NCBI GenBank assembly: GCA_000687655.1
Contig: JHWR01000001.1
Span: 62,001 to 126,000 of the forward strand
Direction: 5' to 3'
DNA: 64,000 bases
Source of the DNA: Lachnospiraceae bacterium YSB2008
Lineage (GTDB): Bacteria; Bacillota; Clostridia; Lachnospirales; Lachnospiraceae
In this document: positions 48,017 to 56,013 of the stretch, piece after piece
Position numbering within the stretch: position 1 is the stretch's first letter
Layout of the letters: each line of letters opens with the position of its first letter
Made by a program: the position numbers and the translations under genes
The notes under the pieces: model-generated
Database searches by the model: none
What the model was told of the DNA's origin: nothing
The model's input: the letters and a program-made list of their open reading frames with translations, nothing else

Positions 48017-48652
48017 TCAGTCTGCAGCTCTGCAGATACTGTAAACGTACTCTCCTATTTCTTTTGTTTCATATATGACCCCTGCATCTGCATCTTTATA
48101 TGTCATTCCGGAATCTCCTGATATGACATTAAAGCTGATTAAAGGTCTTCTTATACCTTCACCTATATATTTCAAAAAACTTTCCTTCCTGGTCCATATT
48201 ACCAGGAAGTTCTTTTTCTTTTCATCTTCATTATCAGCTGATTCTATGAATAAGCGTTCAGCTTCAGTAAACATTCGGGAAGCTATTTTACCTCCCCTGT
48301 CATCCTTATACTCTATATCAAGTCCTACATCAGAATCAGAAAAAGCCACTCCTACATACTTCCCTGAATGAGAAATGTTGAAATGTATGGCCGGATCCGT
48401 CGATAACTCAGGTTTCCCATTTTCATTTTCCGATATACTGATATCATCTTTTTCGATGCCATATATTTCTTGCAGACCTTTTTGAAAAAGCATTCCTGCA
48501 AAAAAAGAAGTTCGCCTTACATTTTCATTTGAAAGCCTCTTCAGCTTCTCAAATCTCCAGGAGCAAAGAACCTCTTTCATTCTCTCATCATCACCGAAGC
48601 AATCGCCGAAACCATATTCATCTGTAGTAGTGTCGTAAAGTAAAACCCTCAT
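48017..48652 (-). CDS. 4'-phosphopantetheinyl transferase, Sfp type
   Basis: 211 residues. VGLDIEYKDD (Mg-binding Asp/Glu) and IWTRKESFLKYIGEG (KESxxK motif) are intact, as is the NISHSGKYVGVAF segment. It activates carrier proteins by attaching the CoA-derived phosphopantetheine arm. Sfp-type enzymes normally serve secondary-metabolite carriers rather than fatty-acid ACP, and here a non-fab carrier protein lies 1.1 kb upstream on the same strand. Confidence 0.9.
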   Translation of the reverse strand: MRVLLYDTTTDEYGFGDCFGDDERMKEVLCSWRFEKLKRLSNENVRRTSFFAGMLFQKGLQEIYGIEKDDISISENENGKPELSTDPAIHFNISHSGKYVGVAFSDSDVGLDIEYKDDRGGKIASRMFTEAERLFIESADNEDEKKKNFLVIWTRKESFLKYIGEGIRRPLISFNVISGDSGMTYKDADAGVIYETKEIGEYVYSICRAAD

Positions 48653-48721
48653 ATACTTTTACCGTTAAAATAAGGTCGGAGCCAAAAGCTCCGACCTATG
48701 TGTCATAGATTATTCAACAGA

Positions 48722-49783
48722 CTACGCAAGCTTCGCATCCAGTCTTGCAACTACTTCAAGGAGTACTGCTACTTCCTTCTCTTTTGCTATACCGAAATAC
48801 ATCTTGAACTTACTAACCTGTGATACATCATCATTGATGGAAATCTTGATAAGAAGGTTACGAGCTGTAAGCATATTCTTAACTACGAGCTCATAATTCT
48901 TAAGAAGTGACTCATCATAAGCTATGTAATCATTCTGCATAAGATACTTAATTCTCTCATACATAAGAACCTTGTGATCATACATAAGATGAAGTGCTCT
49001 TATATCATAATCAGGCTCTTCCTTAGCGAGCTGCTCTTCTATTCTTGCAAGAACTCTGTCATATACATTTACACCGAATGTTGTATCGTCGAAACGATTT
49101 CTCATCATTCTGAAATGATCCTTGGTATCAACAGAATTGAGATACTCACGAAGTGTATCACGGATGAACTTAAGGTCAACATCATAATACTGAGCATCTG
49201 TATTCTTAGTAATTACATAGAGACCACGTCTGCCCTTGTAATCATCCTTGAACATATGGTCATCAGATGCTGTGATATCATCATAACCACGTCTTACATC
49301 CTCAAAGCTTACAGTATTGTATGAATAATGATCCTTGAATGTGAAGTCTCCAACATAGAAGATTTCCTTATCCATATCATATCCATAAATGAAAAGCTCA
49401 TGAGGGAACTTGTAATCAACCTCTGTATCACAGAGAATCTTTGCTTCATCAAAAACTCCGTATACATAACCGTTGAGGTCGATAGTCTTGATGATAAAGT
49501 CAATGATATTGCCGCAATAGCTGCTGATCATATCATTTGTCATAAGAGATGCTATAAGATATGGGCACTCCTTAAGAGAGCTGCTGCCCGGCATGATGTC
49601 TGCAAGAAGCATATCATCGCCTGTGAATATTTCTGTAATATTGTAACATCTAAGCTGAATATAATTACTGAATATCCATTTCTTAGCATTGTCATCATCA
49701 GAAAGGATTGAGAAAAGTGTTGCATGCCACTGCCATGATGTGATCATAGGGTATGTAACAGGTAATTTCTTTGAGTTTGCCAT
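48722..49783 (-). CDS. C39/BtrH-like protein associated with a carrier protein
   Basis: About 353 residues. GGGAGGT lies 8 bases before ATG 49783 (MANSKKLPVTY). The middle part reads as a papain-like fold: GYVYGVFDEA ... FPHELFIYGYDMDKEIFYVGDF, with a His-Glu pair typical of peptidase C39 and BtrH-like proteins. The nucleophile Cys expected near the start (SWQWHATLFSIL) is not evident. BtrH moves an acyl group from an ACP to an amine; the ACP gene 19 bases upstream makes this a fair comparison. C-terminal half is helical with no known domain. Confidence 0.5.
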   Translation of the reverse strand: MANSKKLPVTYPMITSWQWHATLFSILSDDDNAKKWIFSNYIQLRCYNITEIFTGDDMLLADIMPGSSSLKECPYLIASLMTNDMISSYCGNIIDFIIKTIDLNGYVYGVFDEAKILCDTEVDYKFPHELFIYGYDMDKEIFYVGDFTFKDHYSYNTVSFEDVRRGYDDITASDDHMFKDDYKGRRGLYVITKNTDAQYYDVDLKFIRDTLREYLNSVDTKDHFRMMRNRFDDTTFGVNVYDRVLARIEEQLAKEEPDYDIRALHLMYDHKVLMYERIKYLMQNDYIAYDESLLKNYELVVKNMLTARNLLIKISINDDVSQVSKFKMYFGIAKEKEVAVLLEVVARLDAKLA

Positions 49784-49802
49784 AACTAAATACCTCCCAA
49801 TA

Positions 49803-50057
49803 TTATATCGTCTCGTCAATCTTCTTTGCTATAACACTTGCGAGATCGCCGAATGTGTCATAAGCGCCAAGATCAAGCTCATAATCAGTAAATGCAACCT
49901 TGAATTTACCTTCAACTGCAACTATAAGTCTGATGATTGAAATTGAATTGATGCCATACTCGTTAGTGATACTCTTAGTCATATCAACTTCTCCAAGTTC
50001 AGGCATGATTTCCCCAATAAGTGTAGTGAGTTCTGCAACCACTTGTTCCTTATCCAT
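49803..50057 (-). CDS. acyl/peptidyl carrier protein (not the fab ACP)
   Basis: 84 residues. The phosphopantetheine serine is in YGINSISIIRLI (about 39) and the four-helix pattern is clear. It is only distantly similar to the fab ACP in this window and is followed after 19 bases by the C39/BtrH-like gene. With the downstream Sfp-type transferase it forms a possible mini-pathway. It has its own promoter. Confidence 0.88.
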   Translation of the reverse strand: MDKEQVVAELTTLIGEIMPELGEVDMTKSITNEYGINSISIIRLIVAVEGKFKVAFTDYELDLGAYDTFGDLASVIAKKIDETI

Positions 50058-50126
50058 GTAACTTTACCCCCTTGTTATTTGTAATATGCGGAAATACATT
50101 ATTTCTACACCACCTAGCTACTAAAG

Positions 50127-50155
50127 ATTGTACTAAAAATTATGTACAAATTCAA
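50127..50155 (-). promoter_or_regulatory. sigma-A promoter for the carrier-protein cluster
   Basis: TTGAAT (50150-50155) and TACAAT (50127-50132) are 17 bases apart on the minus strand, 70 bases upstream of the carrier-protein ATG. Confidence 0.75.
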
Positions 50156-50197
50156 CAAAAAAATAATAATGTAAACTCATTGATCAAAAGAAAAAAC

Positions 50198-50224
50198 GCG
50201 TCAAATACATATAGTATCCGACGC
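50198..50224 (-). terminator. rplA terminator
   Basis: GACGC (50220-50224) pairs with GCGTC (50198-50202), and GTAT/ATAC continue the stem. T6 follows on the minus strand. It ends the ribosomal transcript before the carrier-protein promoter. Confidence 0.85.
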
Positions 50225-50275
50225 ATTTTTTACGTTTAGAAAACTAAGGTTTTCTATATGATATACTGCAGCTTA

Positions 50276-50974
50276 TTACTGCTCAAGGAACTTAGTTGTA
50301 TTAAGCTTGATACCAGGGCCCATTGTTGAAGCTATGGTAACACTCTTAAGATACTGACCCTTAGCAGCTGCCGGCTTAGCCTTTACTACAGCGCTCATGA
50401 GAGCCTTAAAGTTATCTGCGATCTGCTCCTCTGTAAAAGAAGCCTTTCCCACTGGCACATGGATGATATTTGCCTTATCAAGTCTGTACTCAATCTTACC
50501 AGCCTTAACTTCTTCGATAGCCTTAACAACGTCCATTGTTACTGTACCAGCCTTTGGATTTGGCATGAGACCCTTAGGTCCGAGTACACGTCCGAGACGT
50601 CCAACAACACCCATCATATCAGGTGTAGCAATAACTACGTCGAAATCAAGCCATCCTTCATTCTGGATCTTTGGTACGAGCTCATCGCCACCAGCGTAAT
50701 CAGCGCCGGCTGCAAGTGCCTGATCTACCTTGTCGCCCTTAGCAAATACAAGTACCTTAACTGTCTTACCTGTTCCGTGAGGAAGTACAACAGCACCACG
50801 TACCTGCTGATCTGCATGACGTCCATCAACACCCAGACGAAGATGTGCTTCTACAGTCTCATCAAACTTAGCATTAGCTGACTTCTTGATGATTGATACA
50901 GCCTCTTCAAGGTCATATAACTTATTCTTTTCTACGAGTTTTGCAACCTCGTTATATCTCTTACCTTTTTTCAT
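50276..50974 (-). CDS. rplA: 50S ribosomal protein L1
   Basis: 232 residues. The sequences [19 protein letters not shown] and [15 protein letters not shown] mark L1. It builds the L1 stalk and, in many bacteria, represses its own mRNA. It is followed by a terminator and not by rplJ-rplL as usual. Confidence 0.97.
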   Translation of the reverse strand: MKKGKRYNEVAKLVEKNKLYDLEEAVSIIKKSANAKFDETVEAHLRLGVDGRHADQQVRGAVVLPHGTGKTVKVLVFAKGDKVDQALAAGADYAGGDELVPKIQNEGWLDFDVVIATPDMMGVVGRLGRVLGPKGLMPNPKAGTVTMDVVKAIEEVKAGKIEYRLDKANIIHVPVGKASFTEEQIADNFKALMSAVVKAKPAAAKGQYLKSVTIASTMGPGIKLNTTKFLEQ

Positions 50975-50989
50975 TTTATAAATCCTCCT

Positions 50990-51021
50990 GTGGTCCGTGC
51001 GAGGGAGCGACCCTCTTCCAC
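50990..51021 (-). promoter_or_regulatory. hairpin in the rplK-rplA gap
   Basis: GAGGG (51001-51005) pairs with CCCTC (51011-51015), and GTGG (50990-50993) with CCAC (51018-51021). It lies just upstream of the rplA ribosome site. Translational control by L1 is plausible but not shown. Confidence 0.35.
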
Positions 51022-51046
51022 TTAATTATTCGTTTTATTCACGTGA

Positions 51047-51472
51047 TTAATCTACTACTTCAATACCCATTGATCTTGCTGTACCTGCGATCATGCTTGA
51101 TGCAGCTTCGATAGATGCAGCATTAAGATCAGGCATCTTCTGCTCAGCGATTTCCTGAACCTGAGCCTTAGTAACCTTAGCAACCTTCTTCTTGTTAGGT
51201 TCTCCGGATGCCTTTGCAATTCCGGCAGCCTTCTTAAGAAGAACAGCAGCTGGTGGAGTCTTTGTGATGAAGCTGAAGCTTCTGTCAGCGTATACTGTTA
51301 TTACAACAGGAACAATAGTATCGCCCATGCTTGCAGTTCTTGCATTAAACTCCTTAGTGAACTGAACGATATTTACACCATGCTGTCCAAGAGCAGGACC
51401 AACTGGTGGTGCAGGAGTTGCCTTTCCTGCAGGAATCTGTAATTTAATGTATCCTTCTACTTTCTTAGCCAT
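51047..51472 (-). CDS. rplK: 50S ribosomal protein L11
   Basis: 141 residues, normal length. The [21 protein letters not shown]-terminal segment and the [15 protein letters not shown] region are standard. It binds the GTPase centre of 23S rRNA. It lies 74 bases after nusG. Confidence 0.97.
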   Translation of the reverse strand: MAKKVEGYIKLQIPAGKATPAPPVGPALGQHGVNIVQFTKEFNARTASMGDTIVPVVITVYADRSFSFITKTPPAAVLLKKAAGIAKASGEPNKKKVAKVTKAQVQEIAEQKMPDLNAASIEAASSMIAGTARSMGIEVVD

Positions 51473-51546
51473 TTTTAGCTTTCCTCCTTAATGTGGTAAT
51501 AACGAAATTATAATGAACAATTTTTTATAATCTCTTCCACTATGTG

Positions 51547-52218
51547 TTACATCTTTTGAATATCACCGAGTCCTATTTCAACAGATGTAGAACGTCCGAA
51601 TATATCAACATCTATCGTAACAACCTGCTTAGCAGGATTTACATTCTTGATAGTGCCTTCGGTTCCTTCCCATGCACCTGCAATTACTCTGATATAATCG
51701 CCTTCCTCAACATCAATCTGAATATTATCAACCTTGACGCCGAGCTTGATCATTTCTGTCTGAGTAAGCGGTACAGGTTCTGACCCCGGTCCTACGAAAC
51801 CGGTAACACCTCTGGTATTTCTGACAACATACCATGTTACATCATTCTTGATCATGTGAACAAGAACGTATCCAGGAAACATCTTCTTGGAAACTACTTT
51901 TCTGACACCGTTCTTCATCTCGACTACATCCTGAAGCGGAACCATAACTTCGAACATCATGTCTTCCAGCTTTCTGTTCTCTATAGTCTTCTCGATATCA
52001 GCCTTAACCTTGTTCTCATAACCTGAATAAGTATGTACTACATACCATTTGGGTTCTGTATCTGCTTTCTGCTTCACACTCTTGATAGGTGGTCTTACAG
52101 ATGTTTCTGCAGCTTCCTCTGTTACAGGAGCCTCATCTGTTGCAGGAACTTCGGGAGTTTCGATTTCGGTACTCTCTGTACCTTCGGCTGTTACTTCATT
52201 TTCAAAGTTATCTGCCAT
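51547..52218 (-). CDS. nusG: transcription factor NusG with acidic N-terminal extension
   Basis: 223 residues. About 50 residues rich in Glu, Thr and Ala precede the NGN domain (KWYVVHTYSGYE), and the KOW domain starts near VEEGDYIRVIAGAWEGTEG. NusG binds the polymerase clamp and couples transcription to other processes. The usual protein begins near the NGN start; the extension is found in several Clostridia. The ATG has AGGAGG upstream, so the extension is real. Confidence 0.95.
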   Translation of the reverse strand: MADNFENEVTAEGTESTEIETPEVPATDEAPVTEEAAETSVRPPIKSVKQKADTEPKWYVVHTYSGYENKVKADIEKTIENRKLEDMMFEVMVPLQDVVEMKNGVRKVVSKKMFPGYVLVHMIKNDVTWYVVRNTRGVTGFVGPGSEPVPLTQTEMIKLGVKVDNIQIDVEEGDYIRVIAGAWEGTEGTIKNVNPAKQVVTIDVDIFGRSTSVEIGLGDIQKM

Positions 52219-52227
52219 GTTTACCTC

Positions 52228-52431
52228 CTACCAGATATAACTGAGTCCGTTCTTAAGAACAAAGTCAACGAGAACAATTATCAGTGAAATAACTACTGCG
52301 ACAATAACTACTGCTACAGTTTCACGAATGATCTGCTTCTTATTCGGCCATGTAATCTTACCGAACTCTGCCTTAAGTCCCTGGAACCAGCTTCTTTTAA
52401 GGGCAGGTGATGTATCTTTCTTTTCTGACAT
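52228..52431 (-). CDS. secE: preprotein translocase subunit SecE
   Basis: 67 residues. The KITWPNKKQIIRETV segment and a single membrane helix (about 38-60) are typical of short Gram-positive SecE. It clamps SecY. It lies between rpmG and nusG in standard order. Confidence 0.93.
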   Translation of the reverse strand: MSEKKDTSPALKRSWFQGLKAEFGKITWPNKKQIIRETVAVVIVAVVISLIIVLVDFVLKNGLSYIW

Positions 52432-52448
52432 ATCCTCTCTCCCTCTTA

Positions 52449-52598
52449 TTACTTTGTTTCCTTATGCATAGTGTGAGCTTTGCAGAATTTACAATACTTC
52501 TTTGTTTCCATTCTGTCAGGATGTGTTTTCTTATCCTTTGTCAGATTGTAGTTACGCTGTTTACATTCCTGACATGCCAGTGTGATTTTTACTCGCAC
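52449..52598 (-). CDS. rpmG: 50S ribosomal protein L33
   Basis: 49 residues with a GTG start (GGAGGTG 7 bases upstream). The zinc-type pairs CQEC (residues 9-12) and CKFC (36-39) are present, followed by the basic end TMHKETK. It is the first gene of rpmG-secE-nusG-rplK-rplA and too short for usual ORF filters. Confidence 0.93.
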   Translation of the reverse strand: MRVKITLACQECKQRNYNLTKDKKTHPDRMETKKYCKFCKAHTMHKETK

Positions 52599-52640
52599 AA
52601 CTTTCACCTCCGTATATAATTATTTTAGGATTTCTTACAT

Positions 52641-52824
52641 GTAGCTGTTCACGTACGGCATCCCTCAATCGATGAACCATCCGCTTCGCGTCTGCCGCGG
52701 CTGAAGCCGCTTCTGTTCATCGATGTCGTGATGCGTACCTGTACCAGGCACACATGTAAACTCTCATTCCTACGGCTGCAAGCAGCCGACGGATGTTAGT
52801 TTACATGTGTCCGTGAACAGCTAC
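52641..52824. repeat. 184-bp cloverleaf-forming element upstream of rpmG
   Basis: Nested perfect inverted repeats: outer stem 52641-52653 / 52812-52824 (13 bp, GTAGCTGTTCACG); arm 1 52658-52662 and 52668-52677 / 52715-52724 and 52730-52734, tipped by GCGGC-TGAA-GCCGC (52697-52710); a small hairpin CCTG/CAGG (52738-52748); arm 2 52750-52762 / 52798-52810 (13 bp), tipped by CGGCTG-CAAG-CAGCCG (52773-52788). The whole folds as a four-way junction. No ORF lies inside. Options: MITE-like or REP-like palindromic repeat, or a structured RNA. Perfect pairing without G-U bias points to DNA-level selection or recent insertion. Confidence 0.8.
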
Positions 52825-52833
52825 TTTATTGCA

Positions 52834-52908
52834 CGCAAAAAAATAAGGGCTTTCAATCCCACGGAGTACAATCTAACATATACCGTCTGGGAAATCAAGC
52901 CCTTTTTT
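52834..52908. terminator. bidirectional terminator after uppP
   Basis: AAGGGCTT (52845-52852) pairs with AAGCCCTT (52897-52904), and CCC/GGG and CGG/CCG continue the stem inward around a long AT-rich loop. T7 follows on the minus strand (A run 52837-52843) and T6 on the plus strand. With the cloverleaf element it fills the 349-base gap between uppP and rpmG. Confidence 0.8.
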
Positions 52909-52947
52909 CATTATTTATAATGAATTTCTTCTATATATTATATTTAA

Positions 52948-53799
52948 TCATCCAACCAGTGCTTTTATCGCAAAGAACAGAAGAACAAATACACCGAGTG
53001 CGATTCTGTAGTAACCGAACACCTTGAAATCATGTTTCTTGATGTAGTCCATGAAGAACTTGATTACTATGATAGAAACACCGAATGCAACGAGCATTCC
53101 AAGGAGAAGTGAGAACACCTCATATGCCTTAAGTGAGAATCCGTCGCTCGTAGCATACTTAATGATCTTTACAAGACTGGCACCGAACATAACCGGTATA
53201 CCAAGGAAAAATGTAAAGCTCGCCGAAAGCTGTCTGCTGACACCGAGTGTAAGTCCACCTATTATAGTAGAACCCGATCTTGAGGTTCCCGGTATAAGTG
53301 AAAGCACCTGGAAGCATCCGATAAGGAATGCCGTCTTCAGATCAAGCTTTGACATCTTTGTTATCTTCGATTTCTTATTCTTGTTCTTATTCTCGATCCA
53401 TATAAACCATACACCGTATACTATAAGTGCTATAGCAATTACCACAGGCTTATGCAGATGTTCTTCCAGCCAGTCATCCAGGAGAATTCCGAGAACAGCT
53501 GCAGGGATACAGGCAACTATAACCTTTATCCAAAGGTCTATAGTTTTCTTATCAACAGTCAGCTCTCCCCTCTTACCTCTTTTGAAAGGCCAGAGTTTAT
53601 CAAAATACATATAAACTACAGCAAGTATAGCTCCGAGCTGAATGACTACAAAGAACATCTCCTTGAAGCCTTCAGACATACGAAGATGAATAAACTCATC
53701 CACCAGAAGCATATGACCCGTACTGCTTATAGGAAGCCATTCGGTAATGCCCTCAACTATTCCGAGGAAAATAATCTTCAAGATTTCTAGTATTATCAT
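52948..53799 (-). CDS. uppP: undecaprenyl-diphosphatase (BacA/UppP)
   Basis: About 283 residues, eight or so membrane helices. The two family motifs are present: [15 protein letters not shown] (about 13-27) and [13 protein letters not shown]. It recycles the carrier lipid for cell-wall and polysaccharide synthesis. ATG 53799 is used because GGAAGG lies 8 bases upstream; a GTG ten codons earlier has no clear site. It follows the ABC exporter genes, which also move undecaprenyl-linked sugars. Confidence 0.93.
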   Translation of the reverse strand: MIILEILKIIFLGIVEGITEWLPISSTGHMLLVDEFIHLRMSEGFKEMFFVVIQLGAILAVVYMYFDKLWPFKRGKRGELTVDKKTIDLWIKVIVACIPAAVLGILLDDWLEEHLHKPVVIAIALIVYGVWFIWIENKNKNKKSKITKMSKLDLKTAFLIGCFQVLSLIPGTSRSGSTIIGGLTLGVSRQLSASFTFFLGIPVMFGASLVKIIKYATSDGFSLKAYEVFSLLLGMLVAFGVSIIVIKFFMDYIKKHDFKVFGYYRIALGVFVLLFFAIKALVG

Positions 53800-53832
53800 G
53801 CCTTTACCTTCCATTATCATAATGTTCACCCA

Positions 53833-54573
53833 TTATTTTTCAGTCATGTTCTCATATTTTTCTGTAACTTCCTCCATATCACCAAAGGCTATCATCTTTC
53901 CCTTTTGTAATATGAGTGCTTTGTTGCATATCCTCCTCACCTGTGGAAGGTTGTGAGAAACAAAGAGCACCGTTACATTTTTTTCAAGGAGAGACATAAG
54001 TCTCGCCTCACTCTTCTTCTTGAACTTGGCATCTCCTACTGACAGGATTTCGTCAAGTATCAGTATATCCGGCTCAACCACAGTTGCTATGGCAAATCCG
54101 AGTCTTGCCTTCATACCCGAAGAATAATTTTTAAGAGGTACATCTATGAATTCTTCCAGCTCAGAGAATTCTATAATCTCATCTATCTTATCACGGAGAA
54201 ACTGTCTTGAGAACCCGAGAACTGCTCCATACAGGAAGATGTTCTCTCTTCCGGTATACTGCGGATCAAATCCTGCACCAAGCTCTATAAGCGGTGCAAG
54301 CACACCTTTCTTCTCAACAGAACCTTCAGTTGGTTTGAATACTCCGGCTATAACCTTAAGCAATGTCGATTTACCTGAACCGTTAAGTCCGAGTATACCG
54401 AGTCTGTCGCCCTTCTCAAGTTCAAAGTTTATGTCCTTAAGAGCCCAGAACTCATCATACTTAAGCTCATGATGTGCGAGCTTTATAAAATACTCTTTTA
54501 AGCTGTCGTTCTTTTCCTTGCTGAGGTTGAACTTCATTCCGGCATGTTCAACCTTTATTACGCTATCTGACAT
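53833..54573 (-). CDS. polysaccharide/teichoic-acid exporter ATPase (TagH/Wzt-like)
   Basis: 246 residues. Walker A GLNGSGKSTLL, signature YSSGMKARLGFA and Walker B DILILDEIL are intact; the extra N-terminal segment MKFNLSKEKNDSLKEYFIKL is typical of this exporter type. There is no C-terminal sugar-binding domain as in O9a Wzt. It drives flipping of undecaprenyl-PP-linked polymer with the permease 10 bases upstream. Confidence 0.88.
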   Translation of the reverse strand: MSDSVIKVEHAGMKFNLSKEKNDSLKEYFIKLAHHELKYDEFWALKDINFELEKGDRLGILGLNGSGKSTLLKVIAGVFKPTEGSVEKKGVLAPLIELGAGFDPQYTGRENIFLYGAVLGFSRQFLRDKIDEIIEFSELEEFIDVPLKNYSSGMKARLGFAIATVVEPDILILDEILSVGDAKFKKKSEARLMSLLEKNVTVLFVSHNLPQVRRICNKALILQKGKMIAFGDMEEVTEKYENMTEK

Positions 54574-54583
54574 TTATGCCATC

Positions 54584-55354
54584 CTATATACTTAGTATGA
54601 ATTTATCTTCATTTTTCTTAAATACAAATGTACCGAACGCGATACAAACAAGCGAGAATCCGGTTGCATAAAGCAGGAACTTAAGATTCATCGGTTCTCC
54701 GAACAAAGCCGAACGGAAATTATCTATAACACAGTAAAGCGGATTCAGTTTAAGAACAAATCCCCATTTGGATCCCATAAGCTTCTCTGTCTTATAGAAT
54801 ATTGCACATGTATACATTATCAGCATAAGTGCAACGTTCCAGAGATACTCCATATCGCGGAAGAAAACTCCGACCGTTGAAAGTATCAGTCCAACTCCGA
54901 GGGAAAGCAGGAACAGCACTATAAGCGGAATAAAAATCTGTAATAGATATACAGTAGGGAAAACTCCCAATACTACAGAAACAAGTGCCAATACCACAAG
55001 CGAAATCAGGAATATCACATAATTAAACAGTATTCCCGAAAGTGGATAAAGCATCTTCGGAACATATACCTTCTTGATCATGGCAGCGTTGGCTCTTATG
55101 GATTTAAGAGCTGCTGTAGTAGACTGTGAGAAAAAGCTGTAAAGCAGTCTTCCCGAAAGTATATAAACCGGAAATGTCTTCTCTTTATATCCCATCAGAG
55201 TACCGAAAACTATAGTCAGTACTATCATGGTGAGAAGCGGTTCCATAAGCGACCATATGATACCAAGATATGATCTTCTGTATTTAAGTTTAATCCCCTT
55301 CTTTACCAGTTCAGATAATATGAAGAGATTTTTCTTTCGTGTGTCCTGATCCAT
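54584..55354 (-). CDS. polysaccharide/teichoic-acid exporter permease (TagG/Wzm-like, ABC-2)
   Basis: 256 residues, six membrane helices. KLKYRRSYLGIIWSLMEPLL (about 18-37) is the typical start and VGVFFRDMEYLWNVALM the inner segment of ABC-2 exporters. It pairs with the ATPase downstream. The rest of a polymer synthesis locus is not in the window. Confidence 0.88.
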   Translation of the reverse strand: MDQDTRKKNLFILSELVKKGIKLKYRRSYLGIIWSLMEPLLTMIVLTIVFGTLMGYKEKTFPVYILSGRLLYSFFSQSTTAALKSIRANAAMIKKVYVPKMLYPLSGILFNYVIFLISLVVLALVSVVLGVFPTVYLLQIFIPLIVLFLLSLGVGLILSTVGVFFRDMEYLWNVALMLIMYTCAIFYKTEKLMGSKWGFVLKLNPLYCVIDNFRSALFGEPMNLKFLLYATGFSLVCIAFGTFVFKKNEDKFILSI

Positions 55355-55357
55355 ATA

Positions 55358-55897
55358 CTAATCTTCCTCGGAAAATGTAACGGATTTAGCATACTTCTTT
55401 ATATTCTTCTTAAATGAATCGTATGCTTCTTTGTAACATGCAAATCTTACTACCCAGAAATCATCTTCATTCTCATAGAATGATATAAGATATGCATAGT
55501 TTGTTCCATTTCTGTTTTCAGTAGTTTCAAGGTACATGTAGTCGCCTTTATCAACCACCTCTACATCACTTTTGATTCCATTTGCAGATATGAATTTCTG
55601 AACATAATCCTCCAGTGAATCTGTATCCTCATCTCCCGACATTTCTATATCGCTTTTATCAGTCCTTGTGCCCAGAACAGCTATGTCAGGGCTTTCATAA
55701 TAGAATGTTGCTTCGGGATTAGACTTCTTTACGAACTCCTCACTGAGAGTTATGGTTATCCCATCACCGGTAAATTTCTTTGCTTTACCACATGCTGTAA
55801 GTAATGACAGCATCATGACTGTGAGCAGAACCCATGCAGAGAATCTTTTGTACATTATAAACTTTTTCTTATTCTTCTGTTTCTTCATAACAGACAT
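55358..55897 (-). CDS. secreted lipoprotein of unknown function
   Basis: 179 residues. A basic head leads to the lipobox SLLTAC (about residue 36). The mature part carries a PsbP/DUF-like small beta-domain pattern (ITLSEEFVKKSN, YMYLETTENRNG, FWVVRFACYK, KSVTFSEED), as seen in many small Firmicutes lipoproteins. It lies 3 bases upstream of the permease gene, suggesting coexpression with the exporter. Confidence 0.65.
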   Translation of the reverse strand: MSVMKKQKNKKKFIMYKRFSAWVLLTVMMLSLLTACGKAKKFTGDGITITLSEEFVKKSNPEATFYYESPDIAVLGTRTDKSDIEMSGDEDTDSLEDYVQKFISANGIKSDVEVVDKGDYMYLETTENRNGTNYAYLISFYENEDDFWVVRFACYKEAYDSFKKNIKKYAKSVTFSEED

Positions 55898-55967
55898 CTT
55901 TCAGTTTTGTATAATAGGAAACTCTGTTTCCTGTTATATGAAATATCCTTCGTTTCATTTCATAAAA

Positions 55968-55999
55968 AGCCGCACAAGGTTTGACGCCTTTGTGCGGCT
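55968..55999 (-). terminator. ilvE terminator
   Basis: AGCCGCACAAGG (55968-55979) pairs with CCTTTGTGCGGCT (55987-55999) with one bulge, and T5 follows on the minus strand. It lies 15 bases past the ilvE stop. Confidence 0.88.
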
Positions 56000-56013
56000 A
56001 TTCATTTCATTTA

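Noticed and set aside
52641-52824. tRNA or tRNA-like gene in the cloverleaf region
   Set aside because: No T-loop GTTCRANNC, no anticodon arm of proper size and stems far longer than in tRNA.
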